Positions 44,311-56,496 of a stretch of 64,000 nt of DNA are shown in pieces. A program made the translations under genes and the position numbers. The stretch is taken from NCBI GenBank assembly GCA_933228895.1, contig OW121858.1, positions 31,767,859 through 31,831,858 on the forward strand. Reading direction: 5' to 3'. Source of the DNA: Platycnemis pennipes (taxonomy: Eukaryota > Arthropoda > Insecta > Odonata > Platycnemididae). Below the pieces are notes generated by a model, which saw only the letters and a list, made by a program, of their open reading frames with translations, searched no databases and had not been told where the DNA came from. Numbering within the stretch: position 1 is the first letter of the stretch; every line of letters begins with the position of its first letter.

Positions 44311-45406
44311 CGCATATCATCTAGACCTTTAGCAATGTAGAAATCGTAGCTAATGCCATTATCTATCCTGGCTATTTTCTGTTTTACCTGCTACCAGCAT
44401 TCTCATAATGTTCTTAAAAACCAATTAATATACAATTACTAGACCGCAAACTGAAAACAATAAATTGCAATAGAAAGCATAAAAGTAAAACCTCACATTT
44501 TCTAAAAACCAAGAAGTGAGATGAAAGGGAATATATAAATAATTAAAAATAATCTGTTTTGGAGTACGTACCAAGAGCAGGTGAAGCACCAGAGCAGCTG
44601 CAACACTTCCAAGAAACTCACTCGCTGGGATTCGTAACAACTGTGCTGCCTCCGTGATAAGCAACGCCCTGCTATCCAACCAAGACAGGTCAACTCACTG
44701 GCCGCATCATTCCAAGGACGGGTAGTCAACCTTTCATCCTGTCACGAGTTCATCATCTGAAAAATAACATTTTAGAAATGTTGAAATAACACTTCGTCTA
44801 TTAGAACTCACTTTCCACACCCTTCCAAAATTCAACAAGGAGAAAAGATATTAATATTAACAACTTTGTGAATAGATTGTTAAATTGATTAATTTTTATT
44901 CTGTCTGTACTGTTATATTGTTCATTACTGTTCTGTACTGTTATATTTCATTGATTTGAACACAATTTTTGAATATACAAAGTGTTTATTAACCACTAGG
45001 TTTAATACTTGAATAGGTTAGCACCAGCCGCTGCTTGCAATTGTTGATGATGGTAACCCCAACACAGGTAATCCTCTGGGGTACCTATATTCCCCTCTAA
45101 ATTGAAGTTTTTTGTATTATTCGTATTTGGATGTTTGATTTTTTCTTAGAGGTGGAATAAAAATTATTATTATTATTATTATTAATTTAATAAAATGTAG
45201 CCTCTAGGGGAAAACAATGTATGAAGCTATTGTTATGAATATCCAAATGCAGTTCTTTACCATTCTTAGGTTGAACTAACTAAACATTTATTTTATTTAT
45301 TTCGATGAGATCAACGGGTTACACCTCTGCTTATGCAGTTTTGGTAAAGAGAAGGATGTTAAATATAGTTGGTGCTATTTGTGAGGAGAAAACTCTGAAC
45401 CAAATG
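44311..45406. other. Mostly unclassified; possible minus-strand exon near 44569-44757
   Basis: On the minus strand an acceptor-like TTATTTTTCAG (44758-44768) and a donor-like GTACGTAC (just below 44569) frame about 190 bases with two partly open frames, but the full segment has stops in all three, so it may be untranslated or chance. An (ATT)n run lies at about 45162-45188. Confidence 0.3.
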
Positions 45407-45427
45407 CAGTGAAACCTCCCATTAGCA

Positions 45428-48400
45428 AACTCCCATACAACGAGAACCTCCGATTAACGAGCAACTGGACTTGGTCCCGCCTAGCTGCCATTAAATAGCC
45501 TGCATTTTGACTCCCTTACAACGAACTCCCATACAACGAGAACCTCCGATTAACGAGCAACTGGACTTGGTCCCGCCTAGCTGCCATTAAATAGCCTGCA
45601 TTTTGACTCCCTTACAACGAACTCCCATACAACGAGAACCTCCGATTAACGAGCAACTGGACTTGGTCCCGCCTAGCTGCCATTAAATAGCCTGCATTTT
45701 GACTCCCTTACAACGAACTCCCATACAACGAGAACCTCCGATTAACGAGCAACTGGACTTGGTCCCGCCTAGCTGCCATTAAATAGCCTGCATTTTGACT
45801 CCCTTACAACGAACTCCCATACAACGAGAACCTCCGATTAACGAGCAACTGGACTTGGTCCCGCCTAGCTGCCATTAAATAGCCTGCATTTTGACTCCCT
45901 TACAACGAACTCCCATACAACGAGAACCTCCGATTAACGAGCAACTGGACTTGGTCCCGCCTAGCTGCCATTAAATAGCCTGCATTTTGACTCCCTTACA
46001 ACGAACTCCCATACAACGAGAACCTCCGATTAACGAGCAACTGGACTTGGTCCCGCCTAGCTGCCATTAAATAGCCTGCATTTTGACTCCCTTACAACGA
46101 ACTCCCATACAACGAGAACCTCCGATTAACGAGCAACTGGACTTGGTCCCGCCTAGCTGCCATTAAATAGCCTGCATTTTGACTCCCTTACAACGAACTC
46201 CCATACAACGAGAACCTCCGATTAACGAGCAACTGGACTTGGTCCCGCCTAGCTGCCATTAAATAGCCTGCATTTTGACTCCCTTACAACGAACTCCCAT
46301 ACAACGAGAACCTCCGATTAACGAGCAACTGGACTTGGTCCCGCCTAGCTGCCATTAAATAGCCTGCATTTTGACTCCCTTACAACGAACTCCCATACAA
46401 CGAGAACCTCCGATTAACGAGCAACTGGACTTGGTCCCGCCTAGCTGCCATTAAATAGCCTGCATTTTGACTCCCTTACAACGAACTCCCATACAACGAG
46501 AACCTCCGATTAACGAGCAACTGGACTTGGTCCCGCCTAGCTGCCATTAAATAGCCTGCATTTTGACTCCCTTACAACGAACTCCCATACAACGAGAACC
46601 TCCGATTAACGAGCAACTGGACTTGGTCCCGCCTAGCTGCCATTAAATAGCCTGCATTTTGACTCCCTTACAACGAACTCCCATACAACGAGAACCTCCG
46701 ATTAACGAGCAACTGGACTTGGTCCCGCCTAGCTGCCATTAAATAGCCTGCATTTTGACTCCCTTACAACGAACTCCCATACAACGAGAACCTCCGATTA
46801 ACGAGCAACTGGACTTGGTCCCGCCTAGCTGCCATTAAATAGCCTGCATTTTGACTCCCTTACAACGAACTCCCATACAACGAGAACCTCCGATTAACGA
46901 GCAACTGGACTTGGTCCCGCCTAGCTGCCATTAAATAGCCTGCATTTTGACTCCCTTACAACGAACTCCCATACAACGAGAACCTCCGATTAACGAGCAA
47001 CTGGACTTGGTCCCGCCTAGCTGCCATTAAATAGCCTGCATTTTGACTCCCTTACAACGAACTCCCATACAACGAGAACCTCCGATTAACGAGCAACTGG
47101 ACTTGGTCCCGCCTAGCTGCCATTAAATAGCCTGCATTTTGACTCCCTTACAACGAACTCCCATACAACGAGAACCTCCGATTAACGAGCAACTGGACTT
47201 GGTCCCGCCTAGCTGCCATTAAATAGCCTGCATTTTGACTCCCTTACAACGAACTCCCATACAACGAGAACCTCCGATTAACGAGCAACTGGACTTGGTC
47301 CCGCCTAGCTGCCATTAAATAGCCTGCATTTTGACTCCCTTACAACGAACTCCCATACAACGAGAACCTCCGATTAACGAGCAACTGGACTTGGTCCCGC
47401 CTAGCTGCCATTAAATAGCCTGCATTTTGACTCCCTTACAACGAACTCCCATACAACGAGAACCTCCGATTAACGAGCAACTGGACTTGGTCCCGCCTAG
47501 CTGCCATTAAATAGCCTGCATTTTGACTCCCTTACAACGAACTCCCATACAACGAGAACCTCCGATTAACGAGCAACTGGACTTGGTCCCGCCTAGCTGC
47601 CATTAAATAGCCTGCATTTTGACTCCCTTACAACGAACTCCCATACAACGAGAACCTCCGATTAACGAGCAACTGGACTTGGTCCCGCCTAGCTGCCATT
47701 AAATAGCCTGCATTTTGACTCCCTTACAACGAACTCCCATACAACGAGAACCTCCGATTAACGAGCAACTGGACTTGGTCCCGCCTAGCTGCCATTAAAT
47801 AGCCTGCATTTTGACTCCCTTACAACGAACTCCCATACAACGAGAACCTCCGATTAACGAGCAACTGGACTTGGTCCCGCCTAGCTGCCATTAAATAGCC
47901 TGCATTTTGACTCCCTTACAACGAACTCCCATACAACGAGAACCTCCGATTAACGAGCAACTGGACTTGGTCCCGCCTAGCTGCCATTAAATAGCCTGCA
48001 TTTTGACTCCCTTACAACGAACTCCCATACAACGAGAACCTCCGATTAACGAGCAACTGGACTTGGTCCCGCCTAGCTGCCATTAAATAGCCTGCATTTT
48101 GACTCCCTTACAACGAACTCCCATACAACGAGAACCTCCGATTAACGAGCAACTGGACTTGGTCCCGCCTAGCTGCCATTAAATAGCCTGCATTTTGACT
48201 CCCTTACAACGAACTCCCATACAACGAGAACCTCCGATTAACGAGCAACTGGACTTGGTCCCGCCTAGCTGCCATTAAATAGCCTGCATTTTGACTCCCT
48301 TACAACGAACTCCCATACAACGAGAACCTCCGATTAACGAGCAACTGGACTTGGTCCCGCCTAGCTGCCATTAAATAGCCTGCATTTTGACTCCCTTACA

Positions 48401-48907
48401 ACGAACTCCCATACAACGAGAACCTCCGATTAACGAGCAACTGGACTTGGTCCCGCCTAGCTGCCATTAAATAGCCTGCATTTTGACTCCCTTACAACGA
48501 ACTCCCATACAACGAGAACCTCCGATTAACGAGCAACTGGACTTGGTCCCGCCTAGCTGCCATTAAATAGCCTGCATTTTGACTCCCTTACAACGAACTC
48601 CCATACAACGAGAACCTCCGATTAACGAGCAACTGGACTTGGTCCCGCCTAGCTGCCATTAAATAGCCTGCATTTTGACTCCCTTACAACGAACTCCCAT
48701 ACAACGAGAACCTCCGATTAACGAGCAACTGGACTTGGTCCCGCCTAGCTGCCATTAAATAGCCTGCATTTTGACTCCCTTACAACGAACTCCCATACAA
48801 CGAGAACCTCCGATTAACGAGCAACTGGACTTGGTCCCGCCTAGCTGCCATTAAATAGCCTGCATTTTGACTCCCTTACAACGAACTCCCATACAACGAG
48901 AACCTCC
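45428..48907. repeat. 96-bp satellite, 36 full units plus a partial one
   Basis: TCCCATACAACGAGAACCTC recurs every 96 bases from 45431 to 48887 (36 complete intervals), and the last unit stops after AACCTCC at 48907. By eye I found no base difference among units. Each unit contains the Tigger subterminal words (AACGAG, TTAACGAG, ACTTGGTCCC) plus ATTAAATAGCCTGC. There are no open frames of note in it. Confidence 0.98.
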
Positions 48908-49560
48908 CGACGGTGAAGAGCCAGTCCCGTGAGTATTTGTTGACCTCTTTAGAATTAATTTTTTCTCGTCGAATAGTTTTTTTCACGTGAGCTGTCATTT
49001 ACTCTAGAAACCAGCGTTCCTTCTTTTCCTAAACGTTCGTTAAAAATCGGGAGCGTGTCTTTTGTGGAATTTTATGCATCAACAAGATCGTTTTTTGGAA
49101 ATTTTCGTGACATTAGCAAATAAGTCTTAAACCAGCACGTATGCCATTATTAATGTTTCCTTTTGTTTTTGCCGTGTTATACTGTTGCTTTTTTATAGGT
49201 TTACTGCAAATAGATTAGCATTGCCATGGGAGGTTGGACGTAAGCATTTTCTGCACACGGAACGTCAGCGATCGAAAAAATGAAATGTGCAGTATTTTTA
49301 GGTAGACATACGGCAAATGGACATGCTGCGAAGAAGCCTGACATAGATATGTTGAGCTAAATATCGTATGCTCTGCATCAATTGACAACTTACGAGTTCA
49401 TAAAGGTGACTTCAAAGCTTGCCTAAATTGGCTATTGTACATGTAAGAGTGTCGTGGGGGAAAATTATGTTTCTGGCATCTCTACATGCGTTAATTGTGA
49501 TTCATTGAACTTACAGTAGAAGAAAGAAGGTGGAACTTGACCACCACAAAACACTCTGGG
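48908..49560. other. Internal region of the Tigger-like element, no frame
   Basis: AT-rich, presumably the former 5' UTR and N-terminal transposase region, now without any long frame. The HTH domains expected here cannot be read. Confidence 0.4.
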
Positions 49561-49569
49561 GTTGAGGCA

Positions 49570-50000
49570 TCAGAAGATCCTGATTTTGAAAAAAGAAAAA
49601 TTAGAGGCAAAAATTTCCAAGTTGATTGGGCAATACGAACCGAAAGACATGTTTAACGCTGATGAAGCACAATTTTTCTACTATAGAGATTTCTTATGCT
49701 ATTTTATGCCAACAGCGATGGCTCAGTGAAATCACCTCTGCTTGTAATTGGGAAATCCAACAAAACTTGTTGTTTAAAATATGTACGACAACTACCATTC
49801 CCCTACGAACAGAAATTCTTGGATGGCCACTGAGATATATCGGGAATTGGCCGTTGGAGTTGAAGCTCGAATGGGAGGTCAAAAAAGATAATTCTGTTGT
49901 TTGTTGATCGCTGTACAGACCACAAATCGAGGCTATAAATTAAGAAATTTGACGGTGGTTTTCTTCCCGCCTAATAGTGTAGTTTCCTATTATTTTTTTA
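49570..50000 (+). pseudogene. Tigger-like DDE transposase core, broken
   Basis: Successive frames give MFNADEAQFFYY (first catalytic Asp of the pogo DDE domain), then GSVKSPLLVIGKSNKTCCL and YVRQLPFPYE, then a VDRCTDHKS-like segment (second Asp region, DN-x-T-AH in active enzymes) and VVFFPPNS (usually FLPPN). At least three shifts, so no active protein. Confidence 0.75.
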
Positions 50001-50039
50001 TTGTCTTGATCGAAAGTTCTCTGGAGTACGTGTTTTAAG

Positions 50040-50290
50040 CCGTTCGATTATTAAATGACGTTAAGTATTTTTCCTCATTAATTAAAAAGTGAAAAAAATC
50101 AATGGCGCGAAAACGCGACGGCAAACTATTGCATGCCGGTTAATCCTACGTGTGACGTTAAACTATTTCCTCTACCTGCCACCAGGTGGTGCTGCGGACG
50201 CTTCCAAATAGACGCCGCACTCCGTTAAGGCTTATGAACAAGTATTGGAGGCATATTTATTCCGTTAATTAATTATAATTAACTTTTATT
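50040..50290. repeat. Dispersed repeat shared with 35330-35470, inside the Tigger-like element
   Basis: Matches 35330-35470 through TGCCACCAGGTGGTGCTGCG and ATTTATTCCGTTAATTAATT. It separates the DDE core from the C-terminal transposase fragment, so it is probably an insertion. Confidence 0.6.
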
Positions 50291-50713
50291 TATTTATTTA
50301 ACATGACTTATGCAGTTGATTCATTTAAAATCAGTCAGTACTCCTTTCACAAGCATATCATGTAGTTCGCCTATCGCCGCACAACCTTCACGCCATGCTT
50401 CGTCGTAGCAGAAGACACAGCGAGCAGGACGTCCTTGAGCCTATAAAATGACTAATAATACCATGTTTAACTGAGAATTCTTTTCCAACATTGATAGTTT
50501 TTACAGGTTAATACTAATAAATATTCACTAGAGCTGAGGGGCCCTGAAATACAACGGTTCAGGAGACGAATTTTCCTATGCTTCGCAACGTAAACTACCT
50601 TCCTGTTACGTCAGCATGAAGGCAGCGCACCCCGCCATTTCAGAGCCTTTTCAAATGGCCTTAAAATTAACATTTAATTCTCTAGTAAACTGGGATTTCT
50701 CAATACAAACTTT

Positions 50714-51390
50714 TTGCATAAATTAAATACATTTATGGCAGGGCACAAATCGCAATTAATGAAGTCCGTTTTCTTTGATGAAGGAAACTACCCTATTGAA
50801 CAAGTCGGCTACAGCAGACCAGGAAATCATATCCCACATAAAGAGGGTGTGCCGACGACAATTGGCGCAGCATTAACTTGGAAGGATGTAGAGTACCAGC
50901 AACCCAACTCTTCTCAGATGGATCATTCTCCAGGCTATGCAGCGTCTTTAACTTGTTGGGATACTGTTCCGCTCGCTACAATAAGACATTACTTTGGCAG
51001 GCAGGGCTTAATGAAACCGAATCTAATTGTGAAGTGAATGCAAGCAAGGGGATGGAGATTGGGAGGAACTGATGGGCAAGCTAAGCATTCAAGATGTTTC
51101 ATTTGATGACGTTGTTAATATCGACGAAGGTGTAGTGCCATGCTCTGCTGAAAGTGAAGCAAGTGAAAAAGAGAAGGGAGAGCGAAGAGGACAATGAAGA
51201 TCCGGAGAGGGAGTTTGTGAAACCAAAGTCCCAAGAAGTCATTCCAGCACTGGACAGGACTGAGAAATTCTTGCTAACTGCTGCAGAATGATACAAGGAT
51301 GCTATTAGACCATTCCGGGAAGTGGAGAAAGCCGTTCTTCGTGAGAGAAGGAATAGTTTAAAGCAGGCGACCATTGACTCTTCCTTCAAA
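50714..51390 (+). pseudogene. Tigger-like transposase C-terminal part, broken
   Basis: The best match is CWDTVPLATIRHYFGRQGLM, corresponding to W-x2-V-x3-TI-x-NCF-x-KAG in Tigger transposases, followed in other frames by FDDVVNIDEGVVPC and an acidic stretch. The third catalytic residue region lies between this and the core and is not recognisable. Confidence 0.6.
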
Positions 51391-51414
51391 TAATTTTTGT
51401 GTATAGTAATACAA

Positions 51415-52256
51415 CAGGGTTTATAGGGGTTTCCATTTTCATAAGTGGCCTGGCTTTTCCTTCAAACGTGATGTCATGTTAACCCTTTTACTGCCAGCCC
51501 CTTTAAAGTAGACTGTGCGAAAATTGCCAAGCCCATTATGCCGGGCCAATGGGCAAGCTCATTAAAATATATTTTAAGCACTTAATATTAATATATGAAT
51601 TTTTTTTTTTATTTTGATCATATATTTTCACTTTTTAAGAGGATGAAAAAATTATTCATGCTGTCTCTGATTTGAATGAATTGTAACCATTACAAATACA
51701 TGATGATGTAATGTAGGTGGGCCGATATATCGGCCCCTTGGCAGTTTTCGCACAACCATAGAGGGCCGATATATCGGCCCACTGGCAGTAAAAGGGTTAA
51801 AGTAGCTCTTTGAATCAATCATGATTTTTCCTTCCTCACATCCTTCTACAAATTTGGCTAAGTGACTTCAAATATGACTGAGAATAACTGTTTCGTCGCC
51901 AGAGGGACAAAGCGAAGCATTCCTGGCGAAATCGCTAGCGAATGAAAATGAGATGTGCACACCTTTCGCCAATCTATTCACCAAATCATGCAGGCTATAG
52001 CCAGAAAGAACCAGAATAGGGCCCCTGGGCTGCCTCCGTAACGAAGCCGGCCTGAGGCCAGCCGTGCCCTCCCCTTCACCCTCCTTCTCCACTCCTATGT
52101 GCAGTTTTTGATCTCTCGGCATTTTCAGGTGATAAATTTAAACATTTTGTGATTTTTCCCTGACCACATGTTAAATTCCCCGACTTTTCCTGGATTTCCA
52201 TGGCCGTTTACCTTTTCCCTGACTTTTCCAGGATTTCCAGGTTCCTATAAACCTTG
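51415..52256 (+). mobile_element. CAGGG-type nonautonomous DNA element, copy 4, split by a piggyBac-like MITE
   Basis: Ends CAGGGTTTATAGGGG and GTTCCTATAAACCTTG; flanks TACAA and TACTA (4 of 5 identical). A 314-bp TTAA-flanked element is inserted at 51483-51796, and the part between the left end and TAAACTTATG is deleted. Confidence 0.82.
51483..51796. mobile_element. piggyBac-like MITE, TTAA target
   Basis: Ends CCCTTTTACTGCCAG and CTGGCAGTAAAAGGG, perfect 15-base inverted repeats, with TTAA on each side (51479-51482, 51797-51800). GGGCCGATATATCGGCCC palindromes lie near the right end. Same family as 24895-26736. Confidence 0.9.
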
Positions 52257-52408
52257 TACTACCCAATGTCAAAGAGAGTAGAGGCCAAACTGATCGATAA
52301 AAATTGCTGGAACGCTATCGACCTGGGGTTTGGTGATGCCATTGACAACAACGACGATGAGGCGATAGGCGGACTCAATGCTGAACAGCTAAGATTCAAC
52401 CGAAAGGC
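52257..52408 (+). other. Short coding-like fragment interrupted by a MITE
   Basis: Frame with SKRVEAKLIDKNCWNAIDLG, then NNDDEAIGGLNAEQLRFNRK, cut at 52408 by the MITE. It resembles the start of a Copia-type gag protein only loosely. Unclassified. Confidence 0.3.
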
Positions 52409-52946
52409 AATGGGGGCATTTAATCGGAACCGACATCGCAATTTTGCACATGAAATTGTTAGATGGAAACGTAAAATGAATTTGAGTGAAAAAATTATTC
52501 TTCTAACCACAACCATTCACTCATAAATCAAAAATTAAACTAAGCAAAAGGTGATGCCCACCAAAAAAGCTGCTGTGATAACATTGACGTCATTGTCCTC
52601 CCATCATTGACTGCTCTTAGGGGAAGGAAAGGGAGTGGAGGGGGGTTTTCGGAAGGTCTGCCGGCACAGATGCTGTCAAACAACTGCCTCCATTGGCAGA
52701 GCCAGCTGTATTGTCCCCCCCTTTGCGATAAGGCGAAGTAGCTTAGCTCAGTTGTGATTGGACGAAGTCAATATACGTCAGAGGTTGCACCACACCCACT
52801 TTTCCGAAAGGGTTAAAAACATCAGTTTATCGCCGCCTTTAACTCGAGAAATAATGGACGGATCAAAAAGCGGAAAGATACGGGTATGTTTATTTTACAA
52901 ACTGTATCATATTCGGCAATAAAAAACCATGGTAAAAGACCCCATT
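52409..52946. mobile_element. TGGGG-ended MITE, copy 3
   Basis: Ends AATGGGGGCATTTAA and GGTAAAAGACCCCATT. Interior matches copies at 30721 and 42593. Inserted within the coding-like fragment at 52257. Confidence 0.78.
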
Positions 52947-53477
52947 GGTATCATATTTGATGCTCTGAACAGCTCCACGATTTATGAGGCCGGTTAGTAA
53001 ACCGCAAACCCATGCCTCTGGGAAGGTTGCAATGCCACAAGAGCTTGAGCTCGGGACACAATCGACGTGAGCGGGTGACGTGAAATGTGAATAGAGATGG
53101 CGCGTGGGTGGGAGAACGGAAACAAAACACAATCAGCGCTTCACGTGAGACATGTACGTGAGAGAGATGGAAGCTCTCTCATCTCTCACGTAACCACGGA
53201 AAACCAATGAAGAAAACTGTCCCAGGAGGTGACAATAAGGAGCCACCTATGGGGAGTTTGTAGAAGTTACGAGTGGATGCAAGTGAACGTCTTCTGAACT
53301 AAAAAAACTTGAGTCTCGGATACAGTTGTAAACCTACGGGGTAAATGCCACGGGTTGGCAGCACCCGCAGCGCAGATAACAATAGGGGTATCGGTTAAAC
53401 GCGGGGGGGTTGGCAGTACACTCGGCCAAATAATAGGTTAGGAAAAACGAGCATAAGAATGGGCAAGAATTGACAGT
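52947..53477. other. No gene seen
   Basis: Slightly GC-richer sequence; a short inverted repeat of CGTGAGAGAGATG with CATCTCTCACG at about 53156-53191. No frame or element recognised. Confidence 0.35.
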
Positions 53478-53482
53478 AACAA

Positions 53483-54231
53483 CAAGGTTTATAGGGGTTT
53501 TCATTTTCATTTTCCCTGACTTTTCAGCACCTGAAAACTCAGAGATTTCGGTCATTTATAGGGATAAAAGTGGTAGTGAGGAAGCAAAAAAGTCTAAACT
53601 TATGATAAATTGTAGGTGTATTTTCATATTAATCATATGAACTCTTCCAGTGATAAGAGAGAACTTTAAGTCCACAAAATAAAAATTATCTTTCCTTACA
53701 ACAATATGCCTTCAGAAAGGGTTTTCATTGCAGAAAAATATATATGCAAAGAAGGCTAACCTGGCTTTTCCTTCAAACCTGATGTCATGTTAAAGTAGCT
53801 CTTTGAATCAATCATGATTTTTCCTTCCTCACATCCTTCTACAAATTTCGCTAAGTGACTAAATTTGACTGAGAATAACTTTTCTGTCACCAGAGGGACA
53901 AAGCAAAGCATTCCTGGCAAAATTCGCTAGCGAATGAAAATTAGATGCGTTTACCTTTCGCCAATATATTCACCAAATCGTGCTGGCAATAGCCAGAAAG
54001 AACCAGAACAGGGCGGCCTCCTCCACAGCGAAGCCGGCCTGAGGCCAGTCGTCCCCTCCTTCTCCCTCCTCCCCTACTCCTATGTGCAGTTTTTTATTCT
54101 TAGCATTTTCAGGTGATAAATTTAAACATTTTGTGTTTTTTCCCTGACCACGCTTTAATTTCCATGACTTTTCCAGGATTTCCATGACTGTTTTCATTTT
54201 CCCTGACTTTTCCAGGTTCCTATAAACCCTG
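53483..54231 (+). mobile_element. CAGGG-type nonautonomous DNA element, copy 5 (complete)
   Basis: Ends CAAGGTTTATAGGGG (one change) and GTTCCTATAAACCCTG, with AACAA duplicated on both sides (53478-53482, 54232-54236). Interior complete. Confidence 0.88.
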
Positions 54232-54236
54232 AACAA

Positions 54237-55302
54237 GAGCGGGAGTAGTAACAAGGACATGAACGGGGAATAGTCAGGAGGACGCGACACGGAACGGTAG
54301 GGAAAGGGCGCGGAGAGAGTCGGAAGCCAAGGTGAACGAGACGTACACGTGAGGAGAATAGGTCCGGGAACCCTTGAGAAGGACCCATCAGTGGAGAAAG
54401 GCTGAAAGGCGCCCGATAAAAGGACTCCAGCAGAGTAAAGAGCGGGATCGAGGAGGAGGCGTCGGCGAGAATACATCACATGGGAAGGCGCACTCCAGCC
54501 TGGGGTCACGATGGGGGGACGACACGCGTTAGCCACGATAAGTGGGAATCAATTGGAACATTTTCACAATTTATTTAAGGAAACTAAGCCCATTGCCTAA
54601 TAACATCCAACTACTTCTTTTAGACTATTGGCTATAATAAGTACACATATGAACTTTGTAAATTGGGCCCAATCTCTCAATTCAAAGGAATATAAAATAT
54701 AGATATTTTATGCACGAATAATATAAATAGTGTTTTGTTTAATTTGTCCCTAACTGACCATTGAATGAAGTGTATCGATATATGTATGTAGTACATGTAT
54801 ACAAGAGAGTGTGCGGGAGGTAAAGCAGAACTGAGCTAGTCGGGCGATTAACAAAAAGGTAAGGTAACCGGAAACACGTGAGGGGGTGACGGTTACACTG
54901 TAAAACTTATTTCTGTCTTTTATTTTAGCTCAGAGAATTCCCTGACTTTTTTTCTGATGAGGGAATCAATTAATGAATACTTATTTGACGTTATTGCGTT
55001 TCATTGTGATTTTATATGGTAACTATGGCGACATGAAAAAGCTTGTTTGCACTTGTTGACATTGGAGATAGTGAACATTTCGTTGGGAAAGATTATACAA
55101 GATTACCAAAAATTAATTTCTGTGAATTATGTTAAACTTAAGCGATCTGGTAACTTCATCAATGGCATGGAATACGTAAGTACCTCTAACGTTGGTTAAT
55201 TAATTCTTAGCTCCTTTTTACATTCTCTATGGATTTCCTTTGCGTCACATTTCGTCAGTCAATTGCTCCGTACTCACGAGAGTTCCGTACGTTGATTGTG
55301 TC
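54237..55302. other. GC-rich then AT-rich sequence, no gene seen
   Basis: About 54240-54540 is purine- and GC-rich with a GATAAAAGGACTCCAG segment at about 54415 that resembles a core promoter, like the one at 723; a possible LTR fragment. The rest is AT-rich and unclassified. Confidence 0.3.
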
Positions 55303-55305
55303 TAA

Positions 55306-56289
55306 AGGTGACTTCACACAATCATATTTTGAGTAAACGAAATGCTACACGGCAGATCACAAGTGTAATATGGCCGTGTGAACGGATCAACTAGTATGCT
55401 AGTATCTAGTACTATCTAGTACTAATTAGTACTATCTAGTATGCTAGCTATCACTGAAATCGTCCGAGGCACTGGCTAGTAGGGAATAGGATCATCCCTA
55501 TTTCCCACTAGTGGCTAGTAGGTGCAGAAACTCTTCTTCCTCTGCCTGTTGCCGCCATCTCAGAAGTTTTGCGGTTGCTATCCACGTAGTATTTTAATTG
55601 TTTACGTTCTTTTATTGCAAGATCATCATTTCAACAATATTTAAATAAATTACAAACAATTAAAAGTACAACTGGATTGAAACAGGTAGTTTGGAATTAT
55701 TTTTGTTGCCCTTGTATAAATCCGCATGAATCGGTACTAGCGATTTTCTTGGTAAAATGTTTTAATTTAAGTGCAAATCACAATGAATACTTTATTTTAT
55801 TGTAATACCAAGTATACTGTCGTATTGCGGTTTTGCGTTTAATCCAAGGTAAAATGTTTATCAAGCGTGCGGCTCAGATTTTAGTATTTTACTATGACAT
55901 TTAACGAAGTTCATTCCCAAAAGTTTTGTACTTTTCTTTCAATACAATGACGTTATCTGCTGCAAAGGCTTGTGGAAGTAGGTATTCTTTTCATATTGTA
56001 TTTTTAGATTTTGACATGGGCAGGCACTCCAAGGTGGCAAGTTTGAGTCTTGTAGCAGTTATCAGTGCAATAACAGTTTTAAAATTATGATCTCACAATG
56101 GCTTCCCAAATCCGCAAATTAATAACGATTCGCAATTGTTCTAGAACAGAACCAGTTGAAGCATGTGCCGTGTGAACGCTCTGTACTAGCTAGTAGCTTG
56201 AACTAGATAGTACCATAGATTGATGCTTGGGGCGCCGCATGTACCGGTAATATTTTGATCACAAGAAATATTGTCGCGTGAAGTCACCT
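55306..56289. mobile_element. Harbinger-like MITE, TAA target
   Basis: Ends AGGTGACTTCACACAATCAT and TGTCGCGTGAAGTCACCT, flanked by TAA (55303-55305, 56290-56292). A dense palindromic run of CTAGTA words lies at 55390-55450. 984 bp, no coding frame. Confidence 0.82.
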
Positions 56290-56496
56290 TAATAGAGAAA
56301 AAGTTCCCACCTCAGGTTTCATGTAAACTTCTCGCGTCTCCCATTTAACGTTTATTGTGCCCCGGCCTTAACTGTTGTCATATTCCCAGATAATGGAGAG
56401 GTCCCTGCAGGACAAGCATAGGAGCGAATTCTGCCATCTAGGGAGGGATAAGTACAACGCACAGGCCCCTGCGGTCCTCCTCACACCACTGCTTAA

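Larger units (their letters stand above)
45407..51390 (+). mobile_element. pogo/Tigger-like transposon with expanded terminal satellite
   Basis: Left end CAGTGAAACCTCCCATTAGC; AACGAG and TTAACGAG motifs with CTTGGTCCC just inside are standard Tigger termini. The terminal part has become a 96-bp array (45428-48907). Transposase remnants follow at 49.6-51.4 kb. The right end is not visible: it may be lost, or separated by the CAGGG element at 51415. Extent to 51390 is therefore a minimum estimate. Confidence 0.7.

Noticed and set aside
44425..44757. Minus-strand exon with frames SRALLITEAAQLLRIPASEF and RPWNDAASELTCLGWIAG
   Set aside because: All three frames have stops between the putative acceptor and donor; kept only as a low-confidence note.
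45428..48907. CRISPR-like array
   Set aside because: Units abut directly with no unique spacers, in a eukaryotic transposon; it is a tandem satellite.
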